Notes: generated by a model from the sequence alone, not told the origin. A stretch of DNA of 64,000 nt from Streptomyces sp. MST-110588 (GCF_022695595.1 NZ_CP074380.1:5134001-5198000); one strand, 5' to 3'; shown: positions 9,219-17,153, numbered from the stretch's first letter. Translations and numbers: made by a program.

Positions 9219-9842
9219 GTGACGGACCTGCTGGGGTGTGCCGATCCGAAACCCGCCGGGCGGCGACAGTTATCCATACTTGCCGGGGCGTTGATTGCCT
9301 GGGCGACAAGGCGTCCGCTCGGCGAAAACGGGGAAGGGGTCACCCTGGTCCGTCATTCGTCGAACTTCCGACAGATGGTGGCGGTGCTGACGTTTTCGGA
9401 AATTCCGCTCGCTTTTCTCGTCTCCAGTATCCTGCCGCCTCACCTGCGCTGGGGGCATGCGGTACTGGAAGCGCTGGTGATTCTCACGGGGTTCGGCGTA
9501 CTGGCGGCCCTGGCGCGGCACCCTCATGTCGTCTCGCGCTCGAAGGTCCTGCTGCGTACGGGGTTCCTGGGGAGCGTAACGCTGCCCCGTCAGTCTGTCC
9601 GGTCGGCGTCGAGAGGGATACGGACGATCGAGGGCCGGGGGCTGCGCCGCGTTCCCGGAGCGCCCGCGGAGCTGGTCTGCGCCGTCGGAAGCTCGGTCAA
9701 TGTCCGGATCAATCTGGATCCGCCGGTATCAGTCGACCTGGGTGACGGGGAGCCCTTCGAGGTGACCGCCATTCATATCTCTGCGGACGTACCGGAGCAG
9801 TTGTTCAAAGCTCTGCGTGCCGAACGCGCACCCGAGGAGTAA
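9219..9842 (+). CDS. Small membrane protein of the RiPP island, unknown function
   Basis: I do not recognise this protein. It has about 207 residues with a short cytoplasmic N-terminus and two adjacent hydrophobic segments (around AVLTFSEIPLAFLVSSILPP and LEALVILTGFGVLAALA). A soluble, beta-rich C-terminal half follows, resembling bacterial PH-like membrane proteins in layout only. A TTA leucine codon is present at 9270, so translation should depend on the bldA tRNA. It is the first gene downstream of the candidate promoter and lies in the same direction as the RiPP genes, so it may act in export, immunity or anchoring of the modification complex. The start is uncertain among GTG codons at 9201, 9216 and 9219. 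Confidence 0.7.
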   Translation: MTDLLGCADPKPAGRRQLSILAGALIAWATRRPLGENGEGVTLVRHSSNFRQMVAVLTFSEIPLAFLVSSILPPHLRWGHAVLEALVILTGFGVLAALARHPHVVSRSKVLLRTGFLGSVTLPRQSVRSASRGIRTIEGRGLRRVPGAPAELVCAVGSSVNVRINLDPPVSVDLGDGEPFEVTAIHISADVPEQLFKALRAERAPEE

Positions 9843-9985
9843 TGCGTGAACATGAAGGCTCCGGACCGCGAATTACCGGGCCCGGCTGGTCATGCCACCG
9901 CGCACAGCGCCGGGGCGGATTTATTGAGGGTATGCGGACAACCGGCGCCAGGTCGCACGGAAACCAACGTATTCCCGGAGGTTCC

Positions 9986-10984
9986 ATGACCGCCACCTCG
10001 TTATCGACCCCAAAAGTATCCGTCTTCTTTCCGGGATCGGTACTCCGGGCGGAAATGGTGGAAGGCTTCGCTGAACTGGTTCGGGAGGCCGGCCTGGCCC
10101 GGTTGTGGATGGGGCAGAACCTGACCATCGATACGCATCACCTTTTCGCGTACCTCGCCGGCAGGGGGATAAAAGTTCCCGTCGGGACATCGGTCGGCCT
10201 GATGCCGCTGCGGCATCCCTTCGAAGCCGCCGTTCAAGCACGTTCGGCAGCCATGCTCACCGGACAGCCAATGGTGGCGGGATACGGCCCCGGAGCCGTG
10301 GAATTTGCTTCTTCCCTGCGCGGGACGGCGTACGCGAGTCCACTGACCGCTGCCCGTGAATACCTGTCCATGGTACGGGCGCTGGTGAACGGGGAACTGG
10401 TCGAGCGCTCCGGTGACTACTACTGCCTGAACGGCATGATTCCTCCGCTGCCGTCTGGCCGGCCGGAGGTCGAAGTCGGTGCCGGCGTGCTCCGCGCCAA
10501 CATGGCGAAGGTCGCGGGAGAGGTCGCCGATGTGGCCATCACCTGGCTCACGCCCGCGCCGTACATCAAGAACGTGCTGGCACCGGCGTTGTACGAAGGC
10601 GCACAGAGCCGGGGCAGAGCGGCCCCGCGCATCGTGACGTTGCTGCACTTCGCGGTGGACCGCCCCCGACGCGACCCCCGGGAACTGGTGCTGGCGGCGA
10701 ACGGCGGACACCTGGGCGCGGCGCCCTACGCAGCCATGCTGCGTAGGGCCGGGGTGGACGTCGATCCCGGGGAACCCGCGCGGAGCGCCGCCGCACTGGT
10801 GGATTCCGGTGTTTTCCTCACGGGTTCTGCGAGCGAGATCGCCGAGCAGGTAGCCGATTACGCGCGCTCGAACGTGGACGAGGTGGCGCTCTCTCCCGGA
10901 GGCGTGTTGATCCGGTACGGGGTGGAGGCAGCACTGGCTGATCTTCGGGAGGTCGTCGCGGAACTGAGAGGCAAAGATGTCTGA
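9986..10984 (+). CDS. LLM-class F420-dependent oxidoreductase (LanJ-like reductase candidate)
   Basis: The protein is a luciferase-like (beta/alpha)8-barrel flavin/F420 oxidoreductase of about 332 residues. Family features are the N-terminal SVFFPGSV strand, the substrate-side ARLWMGQNL segment, PVGTSVGLMPLRHPFEAAVQA (the usual GTSV..MPLRHP pattern), and VAGYGPG followed by AAREYLSMVRALVNGE. In a lanthipeptide-type cluster the likely job is hydride transfer to dehydroalanine or dehydrobutyrine to give D-amino acids, as established for LxmJ in lexapeptide; this role is inferred from context. ATG 9986 is supported by CGGAGG 4 bases upstream. Codon 6 is TTA (10001-10003), a strong bldA checkpoint. 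It overlaps the next gene by 8 bases. Confidence 0.85.
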   Translation: MTATSLSTPKVSVFFPGSVLRAEMVEGFAELVREAGLARLWMGQNLTIDTHHLFAYLAGRGIKVPVGTSVGLMPLRHPFEAAVQARSAAMLTGQPMVAGYGPGAVEFASSLRGTAYASPLTAAREYLSMVRALVNGELVERSGDYYCLNGMIPPLPSGRPEVEVGAGVLRANMAKVAGEVADVAITWLTPAPYIKNVLAPALYEGAQSRGRAAPRIVTLLHFAVDRPRRDPRELVLAANGGHLGAAPYAAMLRRAGVDVDPGEPARSAAALVDSGVFLTGSASEIAEQVADYARSNVDEVALSPGGVLIRYGVEAALADLREVVAELRGKDV

Positions 10985-11576
10985 GACTTCCGAACCGGCC
11001 GGCGCGGGGTTCACCTTCACCCCGCGACGGCTCCTCCTGGTGGGTACGGGAGCGATCGGCGTCACCTTCCTGCCCTACTGGGTCAAGTGGATGAGCATCG
11101 TGCTGCCGGATGTGGAGTGCCGTGTCGTGGTGACACGCAGTGCTGAGCGTTTTGTGACGCGTGAGGCGCTGTCGGCCATCAACTCCAGTGAAGCGCTGCT
11201 TGACATGTGGCCGGACGAACCACGGACCAAAGCGCTGCACGTCGAATGGTCGCTGTGGGCCGAGGCCGTGGCGGTGTACCCGGCCACGGTGCACTTCATC
11301 AGCAGGCTCGCCACCGGCATGGGCGACACTCCGGCCATGCTCGCGTTGCAGTGCACCCAGGCGCCCATCGGCGTGGCCCCGTCCCTCCCGCCAGGGGCCA
11401 TCGACAACCCGGTGCTGGCCCGGCACATGAAAGAACTGCGGGAGCGGCCCAACGTCTGCGTCATACCTCCTCAGCCCGGCCCGAGCAGCACCACCGGCCG
11501 TGACGATGCCTATATCCCGCCCGAGTTGCCGAAGCTGCTGAGACTGATGGAAGCGTTGCCGGCACGGTCGGCCTGA
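10977..11576 (+). CDS. LanD/PPC-decarboxylase-family flavoprotein (C-terminal Cys oxidative decarboxylase)
   Basis: The protein belongs to the HFCD flavoproteins (EpiD, CypD, TvaF, phosphopantothenoylcysteine decarboxylase). In RiPP pathways these oxidatively decarboxylate a C-terminal cysteine to a thioenol that cyclises to AviCys/AviMeCys. It shows the Rossmann-type flavin strand LLLVGTGAIGVTFLPYWVKW and VRVVVTRSAERFVT-like second strand. The block LHVEWSLWAEAVAVYPATVH matches H-x-x-L/W-x-x-WAD-x-x-x-x-x-PATAN of the family, with His88 as the expected catalytic base. LATGMGD and PIGVAPSLP follow. The length of 199 residues is normal. The precursor gene downstream ends in Cys, which is exactly the substrate expected. 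It overlaps the LLM gene by 8 bases. Confidence 0.85.
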   Translation: MSETSEPAGAGFTFTPRRLLLVGTGAIGVTFLPYWVKWMSIVLPDVECRVVVTRSAERFVTREALSAINSSEALLDMWPDEPRTKALHVEWSLWAEAVAVYPATVHFISRLATGMGDTPAMLALQCTQAPIGVAPSLPPGAIDNPVLARHMKELRERPNVCVIPPQPGPSSTTGRDDAYIPPELPKLLRLMEALPARSA

Positions 11577-11602
11577 GCGAGCGGTGCGAGGAGGGGATCC
11601 GG

Positions 11603-12523
11603 TTGCACTCCGATGGAGAACTGATCGCTGAGTACGGTACCGAGCTCACCCGGACCGCCGTGTATCGGTGTCCTGGGCCGGCAGCGTACCGATGGGTGCG
11701 GACCGCCGGCCCCGGACAGCCGCACCAGGAACGTATGCCCTCGGCCACCACGCTGCGCCACCTGCGCGCCCTGCCGGCCGTGGGGCTGCGCCTTTCGCTG
11801 CCACAACAGGAGGGCCACCGGCTCATCTACCCGGTGGGCGGTCCCGACTCGTTGGCGACCCTGTTGATGACCAGCCCGCCGGAGGACGCGTACGCGCAAG
11901 GCCGCGTGTTGCTGAGGGACCTTGCCCGCACCCTAGGCGCACTGCACACCGTGCCGGCCGAGGGGCTCACGCGGCGGAAATACCCCGGTCTGCTCAGGTT
12001 GGAGCCTTGGTTCTCCCGCGACTTCCGCAAAGAGGGGACCGTGCGGTTGTACACCGTGGTCAGAAGGCGGCTGGGAGACACTCGGTTGCGGCATCTGCGG
12101 GAGCGGTGCCGGTGGTTTCTGACGGACACTCCAGCTCCGGTCCTCCTGCACGGGCGACCGGGAACCGGAGTGGTCGTGCCCGACCTGACCAATGGTTCGG
12201 GCAGCCTGCTGGCCGGTGAGGACATGGCCGCGGGCCGGCCCTGCCTCGATATCGGGTGGGTACTCGGCGAACTGGCTGAGTTGCGTGGCATGGTCCGCAG
12301 GAGAATCGGGGCGGAGGCGGCGGCGCAATGGTCGTTGATCACGCGTGCTTTCGCCGACGCGTGTGATCGGCCGGCGTTGGAAGATGCCCGTGAAGTCGCC
12401 GTACTGGGAATGCTCGCGCACATGAGGGATGCTTGTGATTACGTCGGATGGGGCGATGAGTGGGCGACCCTCACCGTGGACATCCTCGCGGAGGAGGCAG
12501 AGCGTGCCGCCCAGGGGAGCTGA
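11603..12523 (+). CDS. Degenerate APH/kinase-fold protein (LanX/TvaE-like candidate)
   Basis: A protein of 306 residues that resembles aminoglycoside-phosphotransferase-fold proteins in its C-terminal half. LLHGRPGTGVVVPDL at residues about 181-195 aligns with the catalytic loop HGDxxxxN. AGRPCLDIGWVLGELAEL matches the D-x-G-W-x-L-G-E-L helix region of that family. The catalytic Asp is replaced (His183-Gly184-Arg185), so phosphotransfer is unlikely and a scaffold or cyclase-accessory role is more plausible. Class V lanthipeptide and thioamitide clusters carry a third, kinase-like or unassigned component (LanX, TvaE) beside the LanK and LanY pair; equivalence is my inference. The TTG start at 11603 is well placed after GAGGAGG. 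The gap to the upstream gene is 26 bases. Confidence 0.65.
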   Translation: MHSDGELIAEYGTELTRTAVYRCPGPAAYRWVRTAGPGQPHQERMPSATTLRHLRALPAVGLRLSLPQQEGHRLIYPVGGPDSLATLLMTSPPEDAYAQGRVLLRDLARTLGALHTVPAEGLTRRKYPGLLRLEPWFSRDFRKEGTVRLYTVVRRRLGDTRLRHLRERCRWFLTDTPAPVLLHGRPGTGVVVPDLTNGSGSLLAGEDMAAGRPCLDIGWVLGELAELRGMVRRRIGAEAAAQWSLITRAFADACDRPALEDAREVAVLGMLAHMRDACDYVGWGDEWATLTVDILAEEAERAAQGS

Positions 12524-12748
12524 AAAATAGCTCGCCCTTTTCTGGTTACACATACTCGCATTCCATATCGTCAACGGCCGGATGAAATCGCACCCGGCCC
12601 TTTCTGGCATGCCCGCACGGATGTCTTGCCAAAGTTTCAATGCGCCGGGAAAAGTCTTCCCTTGAATGCTTGTCCGGTGCTATAAAAGACTTCGTAAGCA
12701 GCGCCCGCGGAAAACCGGGGCGTGGATGTTCAACAGAAAGGAAGTCCC
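12524..12748 (+). promoter_or_regulatory. AT-rich leader region of the precursor gene
   Basis: These 225 bases are clearly less GC-rich than the surroundings. A short GGCCGG/CCGGCC dyad (12575-12598) may end the upstream transcript. TATAAA at 12681-12686 is a good -10 candidate for a separate promoter of the precursor gene, but no clear -35 at the usual distance was found. AAAGGAAG at 12737-12744 is the ribosome binding site of the precursor. Confidence 0.45.
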
Positions 12749-12892
12749 ATGGACGCCGAGCAGCTTTTCGAGGGTTACACCACCTACGCCGACGCCGAGG
12801 AGCTGGCCGCCGCGACGCAGGACGTTGATGGCGCGCCCGGCTCGCTCGTCACCGTCGCCAGCGTCGTGGTCTCCATCTGGCAGGGTTGCTGA
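12749..12892 (+). CDS. RiPP precursor peptide with C-terminal Cys
   Basis: A 47-codon gene beginning MDAEQLFEGYTTYADAEEL, with AAAGGAAG 4 bases upstream of the ATG. The N-terminal half is acidic (D, E) as expected of a leader. The C-terminal half is hydrophobic and Ser/Thr-containing and ends APGSLVTVASVVVSIWQGC. The only Cys is the last residue, Cys47. Ser42 lies five residues earlier, the same spacing as Thr-to-Cys in thioviridamide (TVAFHC) and cacaoidin (TASWGC). Expected product: Ser42 dehydrated, Cys47 decarboxylated by the LanD-like enzyme, closing an AviCys ring; Ser32, Thr35 and Ser38 may become dehydro or, after reduction, D-residues. With one Cys no other thioether ring is possible. 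The leader/core border is not known. Confidence is high that this is the precursor, moderate on the modifications. Confidence 0.85.
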   Translation: MDAEQLFEGYTTYADAEELAAATQDVDGAPGSLVTVASVVVSIWQGC

Positions 12893-12987
12893 CGCTGCTC
12901 AGTGCCGGTTTCTGAATGGGAATGCCGGAGTCGACTGATCCCGTCAAGTATCGAGTCGTCCCCAGCATCCCCGCTCAAATGATAGCG

Positions 12988-13015
12988 CGGGGGCGTGGAC
13001 CGTTCCACGCCCCCG
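12988..13015 (+). terminator. Strong hairpin between precursor and protease genes
   Basis: CGGGGGCGTGG at 12988-12998 pairs perfectly with CCACGCCCCCG at 13005-13015 around a 6-base loop. It lies 95 bases after the precursor stop and 47 before the next start. Such attenuators commonly keep precursor transcripts more abundant than those of the modifying enzymes downstream. Confidence 0.75.
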
Positions 13016-13062
13016 TTGGCCTGGGGCCCGTCTTCGCGAGGGGGCTCGTGGAAGGAGTCCGG

Positions 13063-14376
13063 GTGCCCGTGGTGCGCCGTATCGTTCTGGACAATGGCCT
13101 GAAAGTCCTGCTCGCCCCCCGGCGAGGGACATCGCTGGTCGCGGTCTGTATGCACTATGACATCGGTTTCCGGTCCGAGCCGCCGGCATTCAGCGGTTTC
13201 GCGCATCTTTTTGAACACCTGATGTTCCAGGGCAGCGGGAAATACCCGAAGCTGGCGCACTGGAATTACGTACAGGGCCTCGGCGGTTCCATCAACGGCA
13301 CCACGCATCCGGACTACACCGACTACTTCCAGTTGTTGCCGAAAAACGGCCTGGCCGAGGTCCTCGCCATGGAGGCCGACCGGCTGGATTCTCTGGTCGT
13401 CAGTGACGAAAGCCTCGGTAACCAGCGGGCAGTGGTGAAGGAAGAGATCCGGACGAACATTATGAACCGGGCGTACGGTGGGTTCCCGTGGATTCCGTTG
13501 CCCGCGCTTCTGTACCGTACGTACCCCAATGCGCACAACGGGTACGGTGAATGGTCCGATCTGGATGCTGTGACTGTTGCGGACGCGGTGGAATTCCACC
13601 GCACGTATTACGTCCCGTCCAATGCCGTGCTCACGGTATCCGGGGATTTCGATGTCCCCGGCGTGCTGAAGCTGATCCACAAGCTGTTCGGTGTATTGCC
13701 TTCCCGGCCCCGCCCGCCCGCGCCGACGCTGCAAGAGCCGGTGCCCGAACGCACCGTGCGGGGCACGCACACGGACGTGCACGCTCCGCTGCCGGCCCTG
13801 GCACTCGGGTACCGGCTGCCGGACCCTGGCTCCGACCTGACCGCCTACCTGGCCCATATGGCACTGTGCGAGATCCTCGCCTGTGACTTCTCCGGCGCGC
13901 TGCACACGAGGCTGGTACGTGACAAGGCGCTTGCCGTCCGGGTGTCGGCGGGCTGTGGTCTGTTCAACTCTCTGGACGCCCGCGCGCCGGACACACTGGC
14001 GATCGTCGTGACCTGCCGGCCGGGCGTCGAACCAGAGGACACGGTCGCCGAGATCGACGAGGAGCTGGCCCGGCTCGCGGCGAGGGACACCATCGGCGCA
14101 CTCGTTCCTGGCGCGCGAAACCGTCTGGCGGCCCGGCTTTACCGGCGCAACGCCGATTTGCTGGCACACACCCGCACCATGGGGGCATACGAACTGCTCC
14201 ATGGCAGAGCGGAACTCGTCGACGAACTGCCCGAACGGGTCGCGGCGTTGGATACCACATCCGTCCAACGGGCGGTCACCCGTCTGCTGTCCCCTTCACG
14301 AGCGGTGCTTCGGCTTGTCCCGCGAAGCGCGCCTCCCGGCCGTACCGCCGGGACAGAGGTGGCCGTCGCGTCATGA
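13063..14376 (+). CDS. M16 zinc metallopeptidase, catalytic subunit
   Basis: An M16 (insulinase/pitrilysin) peptidase of about 437 residues. It begins VRRIVLDNGLKVLLAPRRGTSLVAV, the usual M16 strand, and carries the inverted zinc motif HLFEH (His48, Glu51, His52). The third ligand is a Glu in VVKEEIRTNIMNRAYG near residue 128. NAVLTVSGDFD matches the second M16 repeat. It is most likely the leader peptidase of the RiPP together with the non-catalytic partner encoded next. GTG 13063 is chosen because GAAGGAG ends 5 bases upstream; an in-frame ATG at 12916 would place the start before the terminator hairpin. Its stop overlaps the next ATG (ATGA). Confidence 0.85.
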   Translation: MPVVRRIVLDNGLKVLLAPRRGTSLVAVCMHYDIGFRSEPPAFSGFAHLFEHLMFQGSGKYPKLAHWNYVQGLGGSINGTTHPDYTDYFQLLPKNGLAEVLAMEADRLDSLVVSDESLGNQRAVVKEEIRTNIMNRAYGGFPWIPLPALLYRTYPNAHNGYGEWSDLDAVTVADAVEFHRTYYVPSNAVLTVSGDFDVPGVLKLIHKLFGVLPSRPRPPAPTLQEPVPERTVRGTHTDVHAPLPALALGYRLPDPGSDLTAYLAHMALCEILACDFSGALHTRLVRDKALAVRVSAGCGLFNSLDARAPDTLAIVVTCRPGVEPEDTVAEIDEELARLAARDTIGALVPGARNRLAARLYRRNADLLAHTRTMGAYELLHGRAELVDELPERVAALDTTSVQRAVTRLLSPSRAVLRLVPRSAPPGRTAGTEVAVAS

Positions 14377-15737
14377 ACTCCTTGACGACAGCACGGCACC
14401 TGCTGGACACCACGCTGCCCAATGGCCTGCGGCTGATCGTGGTGCCGGACCACAGCGTGCCACTGGTCGAGATCCGGCTCAGTATCCCTTTCGCGGGTGT
14501 GGGCGAGGCGCACGCCGCGCATGCGCATATCCTCGGCGCCGTGCTCCTGCGCCCCGCCGCAGAGGTGTGTTCCACGCGGCGCGAAGCATGGGCGACAGCG
14601 GATATCAACGCCGCCAGAGGCATCGACCGCCTTGGCATCTTCGGCTACACGCCGACAGTGTTCCTGGAGCCGGTGCTGCACGAAATCGCAGCCTGCCTGG
14701 CCCGGCCACGTTACGGTGATGACGCCATCGCCGAGGCTCGGCAGAAGCACACCGCGCATGTCGGCATAGGGCGCGCGGAGGCCCGGTGGATGGCACTGGC
14801 CGCACTGTTACGGCGGTGGTATCCCGCGTATGCCCAGCCCTGTGACCTGCCGCCCCCCGCAGCCCTGGCTCGTGTCGAGCCGGAAAAGATACGACATCTG
14901 CATCACAGTCGGCTCAACCCGGCCGGCGCGACCCTGGTCCTGGTCGGGGATGTCGAGGCAGCGCAGCTCGCCGACCTGGTGCGCCTGGCCTTCATGGACT
15001 GGTCCGGCGGGCCGCCGCCCCACGATGTCTTCCCGCCGCCGTCGATTCCGTCGGCCGCCGGTGAACTCACCCTTCTCCACCGCCCGAAGTCGGCCCAGGC
15101 GGAAGTCCTCATGTTCGGCACGATGCCTGAGCGAACCGATGACCGCAGTCCCGCCTTCGACATCGCCAACGTGGTGTTCGGTGACGGCGTGGGGTCCCGG
15201 CTGACCAGGAAAGTCCGGGAGGACAGGGGCTACGCGTATCTCGCCGGCTCCGCCATGGAAATCATCGCGGGCCGATCCACCCTCCTGATCCGGTTGGCGG
15301 TGAACGAGCGTGACGCGGCAGCCGCTGTGAACGAGACACGGGCGGAACTGGCGGCCATGGTGCACACCCCGCCCGACCCGGCGGAGATCGCTGCCGCGAA
15401 GCAGTTGCTGGCCGGCCGACTGGTCACTTCCACCGCCTCACCGGCCTCGTACGCGACCTCTCTGGTGAACGTCGTCGCGGAAGGCGCCCCGCCGGACTGG
15501 GACCGGGCCTATGCGCGGCGTCTCGCCGGCACCGGCCGGACGGAGGTGGCCGAGGCCGCGCTCGCCCATTTCTCGCCGGAGGTGCTCGACACCGTGGTGG
15601 TGGGAGACGCCGAAGCCCTCGCCGTACCCCTGGAGCAAGTCGCTGACCTGCGGGTGCTTCGGTACGAGCGATTGGAGGACGTTCCCGCCCTGCCGCGGTC
15701 CGCGGCCTTCAAGACTTCGCCACGGGAGGCACGATGA
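14373..15737 (+). CDS. M16 peptidase-like, non-catalytic partner subunit
   Basis: A second M16-fold protein of 454 residues translationally coupled to the first (ATGA). The N-terminal strand TTLPNGLRLIVVPDHSVPLVEIRL is family-typical. The zinc site is absent: where HxxEH is expected there is EAHAAHAHILGAVLL. The C-terminal repeat keeps the conserved Arg/Tyr segment as VREDRGYAYLAGSAME. Paired M16B proteases use exactly this division, one subunit with zinc and one with the R/Y substrate-binding pair. A TTA leucine codon lies at 14808-14810, so production of the complex should need bldA. It overlaps the following kinase gene by 4 bases. Confidence 0.83.
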   Translation: MNSLTTARHLLDTTLPNGLRLIVVPDHSVPLVEIRLSIPFAGVGEAHAAHAHILGAVLLRPAAEVCSTRREAWATADINAARGIDRLGIFGYTPTVFLEPVLHEIAACLARPRYGDDAIAEARQKHTAHVGIGRAEARWMALAALLRRWYPAYAQPCDLPPPAALARVEPEKIRHLHHSRLNPAGATLVLVGDVEAAQLADLVRLAFMDWSGGPPPHDVFPPPSIPSAAGELTLLHRPKSAQAEVLMFGTMPERTDDRSPAFDIANVVFGDGVGSRLTRKVREDRGYAYLAGSAMEIIAGRSTLLIRLAVNERDAAAAVNETRAELAAMVHTPPDPAEIAAAKQLLAGRLVTSTASPASYATSLVNVVAEGAPPDWDRAYARRLAGTGRTEVAEAALAHFSPEVLDTVVVGDAEALAVPLEQVADLRVLRYERLEDVPALPRSAAFKTSPREAR

Positions 15738-16879
15738 CACTGGTGGACCATCGGTACCGGGCCCGGCCCGAAAGCCTGGAATCGGTACCAGCAGTAGCGC
15801 GACTACTGCGGCGGCTGGGCCTCGGCACCTTCGACCCCGCCCATCTCACCTCGTACAACGGACGCAACAACAACTGGTCGGGCCTCACGACCGAGGGTAC
15901 CCAACTCTTCGTCAAACACCTGAGCGGCCCCTTGGACGACGCACGGCGGCGCCTCACGAACATCCTCGCCTTCCATGAGCTGCTGAGGTACACGGAGCAG
16001 AGCATCGTGCGGGGGCCACGCTGTTTGGGCTGGAGCATGGAGGACGTCCTGGTCGTCTTCGAATGGCTGCCGGACACGGTGACCGGGGCCGAACGGGCGG
16101 ATTCGGGTGCCTTCGGAGAGGAGGACGCCCACCGGATCGGTGAGACCATCGGTGCCCTGCACGGCCTGGACCCCTCGGGCCGGGTGAGCCTTGACCCGAC
16201 ACCGCACGCGCTGCCCCCCGTATCCGGGCTGAACGCCTTGTCCTTGGAAAAGCACCGGACGGCAAGCGGGGCGGAACTCAGGATGTGGAGCATCCTGCAA
16301 CAGGACGGGGAACTGGCAGAAGCCATCAGGCGGCTGCGGAAGCCGGAGAGCGATGGCGTCTCCCGGCCCGTGCACGGCGACTTCCGACTGGACCAGGTGC
16401 TGTTCGCGCGGGATGCCATGTATCTGCTCGACTTCGAAGAGTTGCGGCGCACCGATCCCGCCCGGGACATCGGCGCGTATGTGGGTGAATGGCTGTACCG
16501 CGCGGTGCGGAAACTCGCCGGGCCGGAAAGCCCGGAAAGCGACGCCGCATCGGGAGCACCCGGAAGCATGCGGGCGCAGGCTGCAGGGGAGCCCCGGGGT
16601 CACGGTGCGGTCGCCCGTGCCACGAGCGAACTGGCCAGGTGCCGGCCCTTTATCGAACGATTCCGTGCGGGCTACGCCGCGCGGGGAGATGCCGCGCACG
16701 ACGAAGCCCTGTGGATCCGCAGCGCGGGGTTCGCCGGCTGGCACCTGCTCGACCGGGTCATGGCGCGGTCGGCACAGCGGTCGGTACTGACGGCCGGAGA
16801 CCGCGCTGCGATGGGTATCGCTCGTACGCTCCTGCTCTCTCCCGGCGCTGTGACGAGAACGCTCGGGCTGGAGGACTGA
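15734..16879 (+). CDS. APH-fold kinase, class V lanthipeptide LanK / TvaC-like
   Basis: A phosphotransferase-fold protein of 381 residues with intact kinase residues: LFVKHL (Lys61, ATP-binding), HGDFRLDQVLF (His214-Gly-Asp216, catalytic loop) and LLDFEELRRTDPARDIGAY (Asp233, Mg-binding). Within this cluster the expected reaction is ATP-dependent phosphorylation of Ser/Thr in the precursor core, to be followed by phosphate elimination by the HopA1-like protein; this split is established for class V lanthipeptides and thioamitides. A Ser/Gly/Ala insert at residues about 265-295 looks disordered. It starts within the last codons of the M16 partner. An aminoglycoside resistance role is a less likely alternative given the neighbours. 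Confidence 0.8.
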   Translation: MTLVDHRYRARPESLESVPAVARLLRRLGLGTFDPAHLTSYNGRNNNWSGLTTEGTQLFVKHLSGPLDDARRRLTNILAFHELLRYTEQSIVRGPRCLGWSMEDVLVVFEWLPDTVTGAERADSGAFGEEDAHRIGETIGALHGLDPSGRVSLDPTPHALPPVSGLNALSLEKHRTASGAELRMWSILQQDGELAEAIRRLRKPESDGVSRPVHGDFRLDQVLFARDAMYLLDFEELRRTDPARDIGAYVGEWLYRAVRKLAGPESPESDAASGAPGSMRAQAAGEPRGHGAVARATSELARCRPFIERFRAGYAARGDAAHDEALWIRSAGFAGWHLLDRVMARSAQRSVLTAGDRAAMGIARTLLLSPGAVTRTLGLED

Positions 16880-16904
16880 TCCGAAAATGAACGGATACCG
16901 CAGT

Positions 16905-17153
16905 TCAGGACGTGACTGTTGCCGATGTGGTGCTGGTGATGAGGTCGCAGCAGACCGTCGGTCCCAGGGCGTTGGCCTCGCGGGTCATGTGCTGCACCGC
17001 ACGGGCCGGGTCGCGCCGGGTGACGTGTGCGGCGCCCAGGTCCAGGTGGTCGACGTGGCTGTGCAAGACATGCCAGATATCGCCGATCTGACATCCGGAC
17101 TCACCCGGCAACAACCTCCTACCGGCTTGCCGGGCGACCCGCCCCCATTTCAC
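16905..17153 (-). CDS. Possible small gene on the opposite strand, Ser/Thr/Cys-rich C-terminus
   Basis: Between the kinase and the HopA1-like gene, the minus strand has a frame from GTG 17153 with very GC-rich third positions over its last 65 codons, suggesting real or former coding. The predicted 82-residue product contains DIWHVLHSHVDHLDLGAAHV and ends GPTVCCDLITSTTSATVTS. The ending resembles a RiPP core in composition. No good ribosome site serves the GTG; AGGAGG at 17120-17115 abuts two TTG codons too closely. It could be a second precursor, the remnant of a longer gene, or chance. I recognise no family. Confidence 0.3.
   Translation of the reverse strand: MKWGRVARQAGRRLLPGESGCQIGDIWHVLHSHVDHLDLGAAHVTRRDPARAVQHMTREANALGPTVCCDLITSTTSATVTS

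Noticed and set aside
15734..16879. Aminoglycoside-resistance phosphotransferase
   Set aside because: The fold fits, but the gene overlaps the M16 pair and lies with HopA1- and LanD-like genes, so a RiPP kinase is far more likely.
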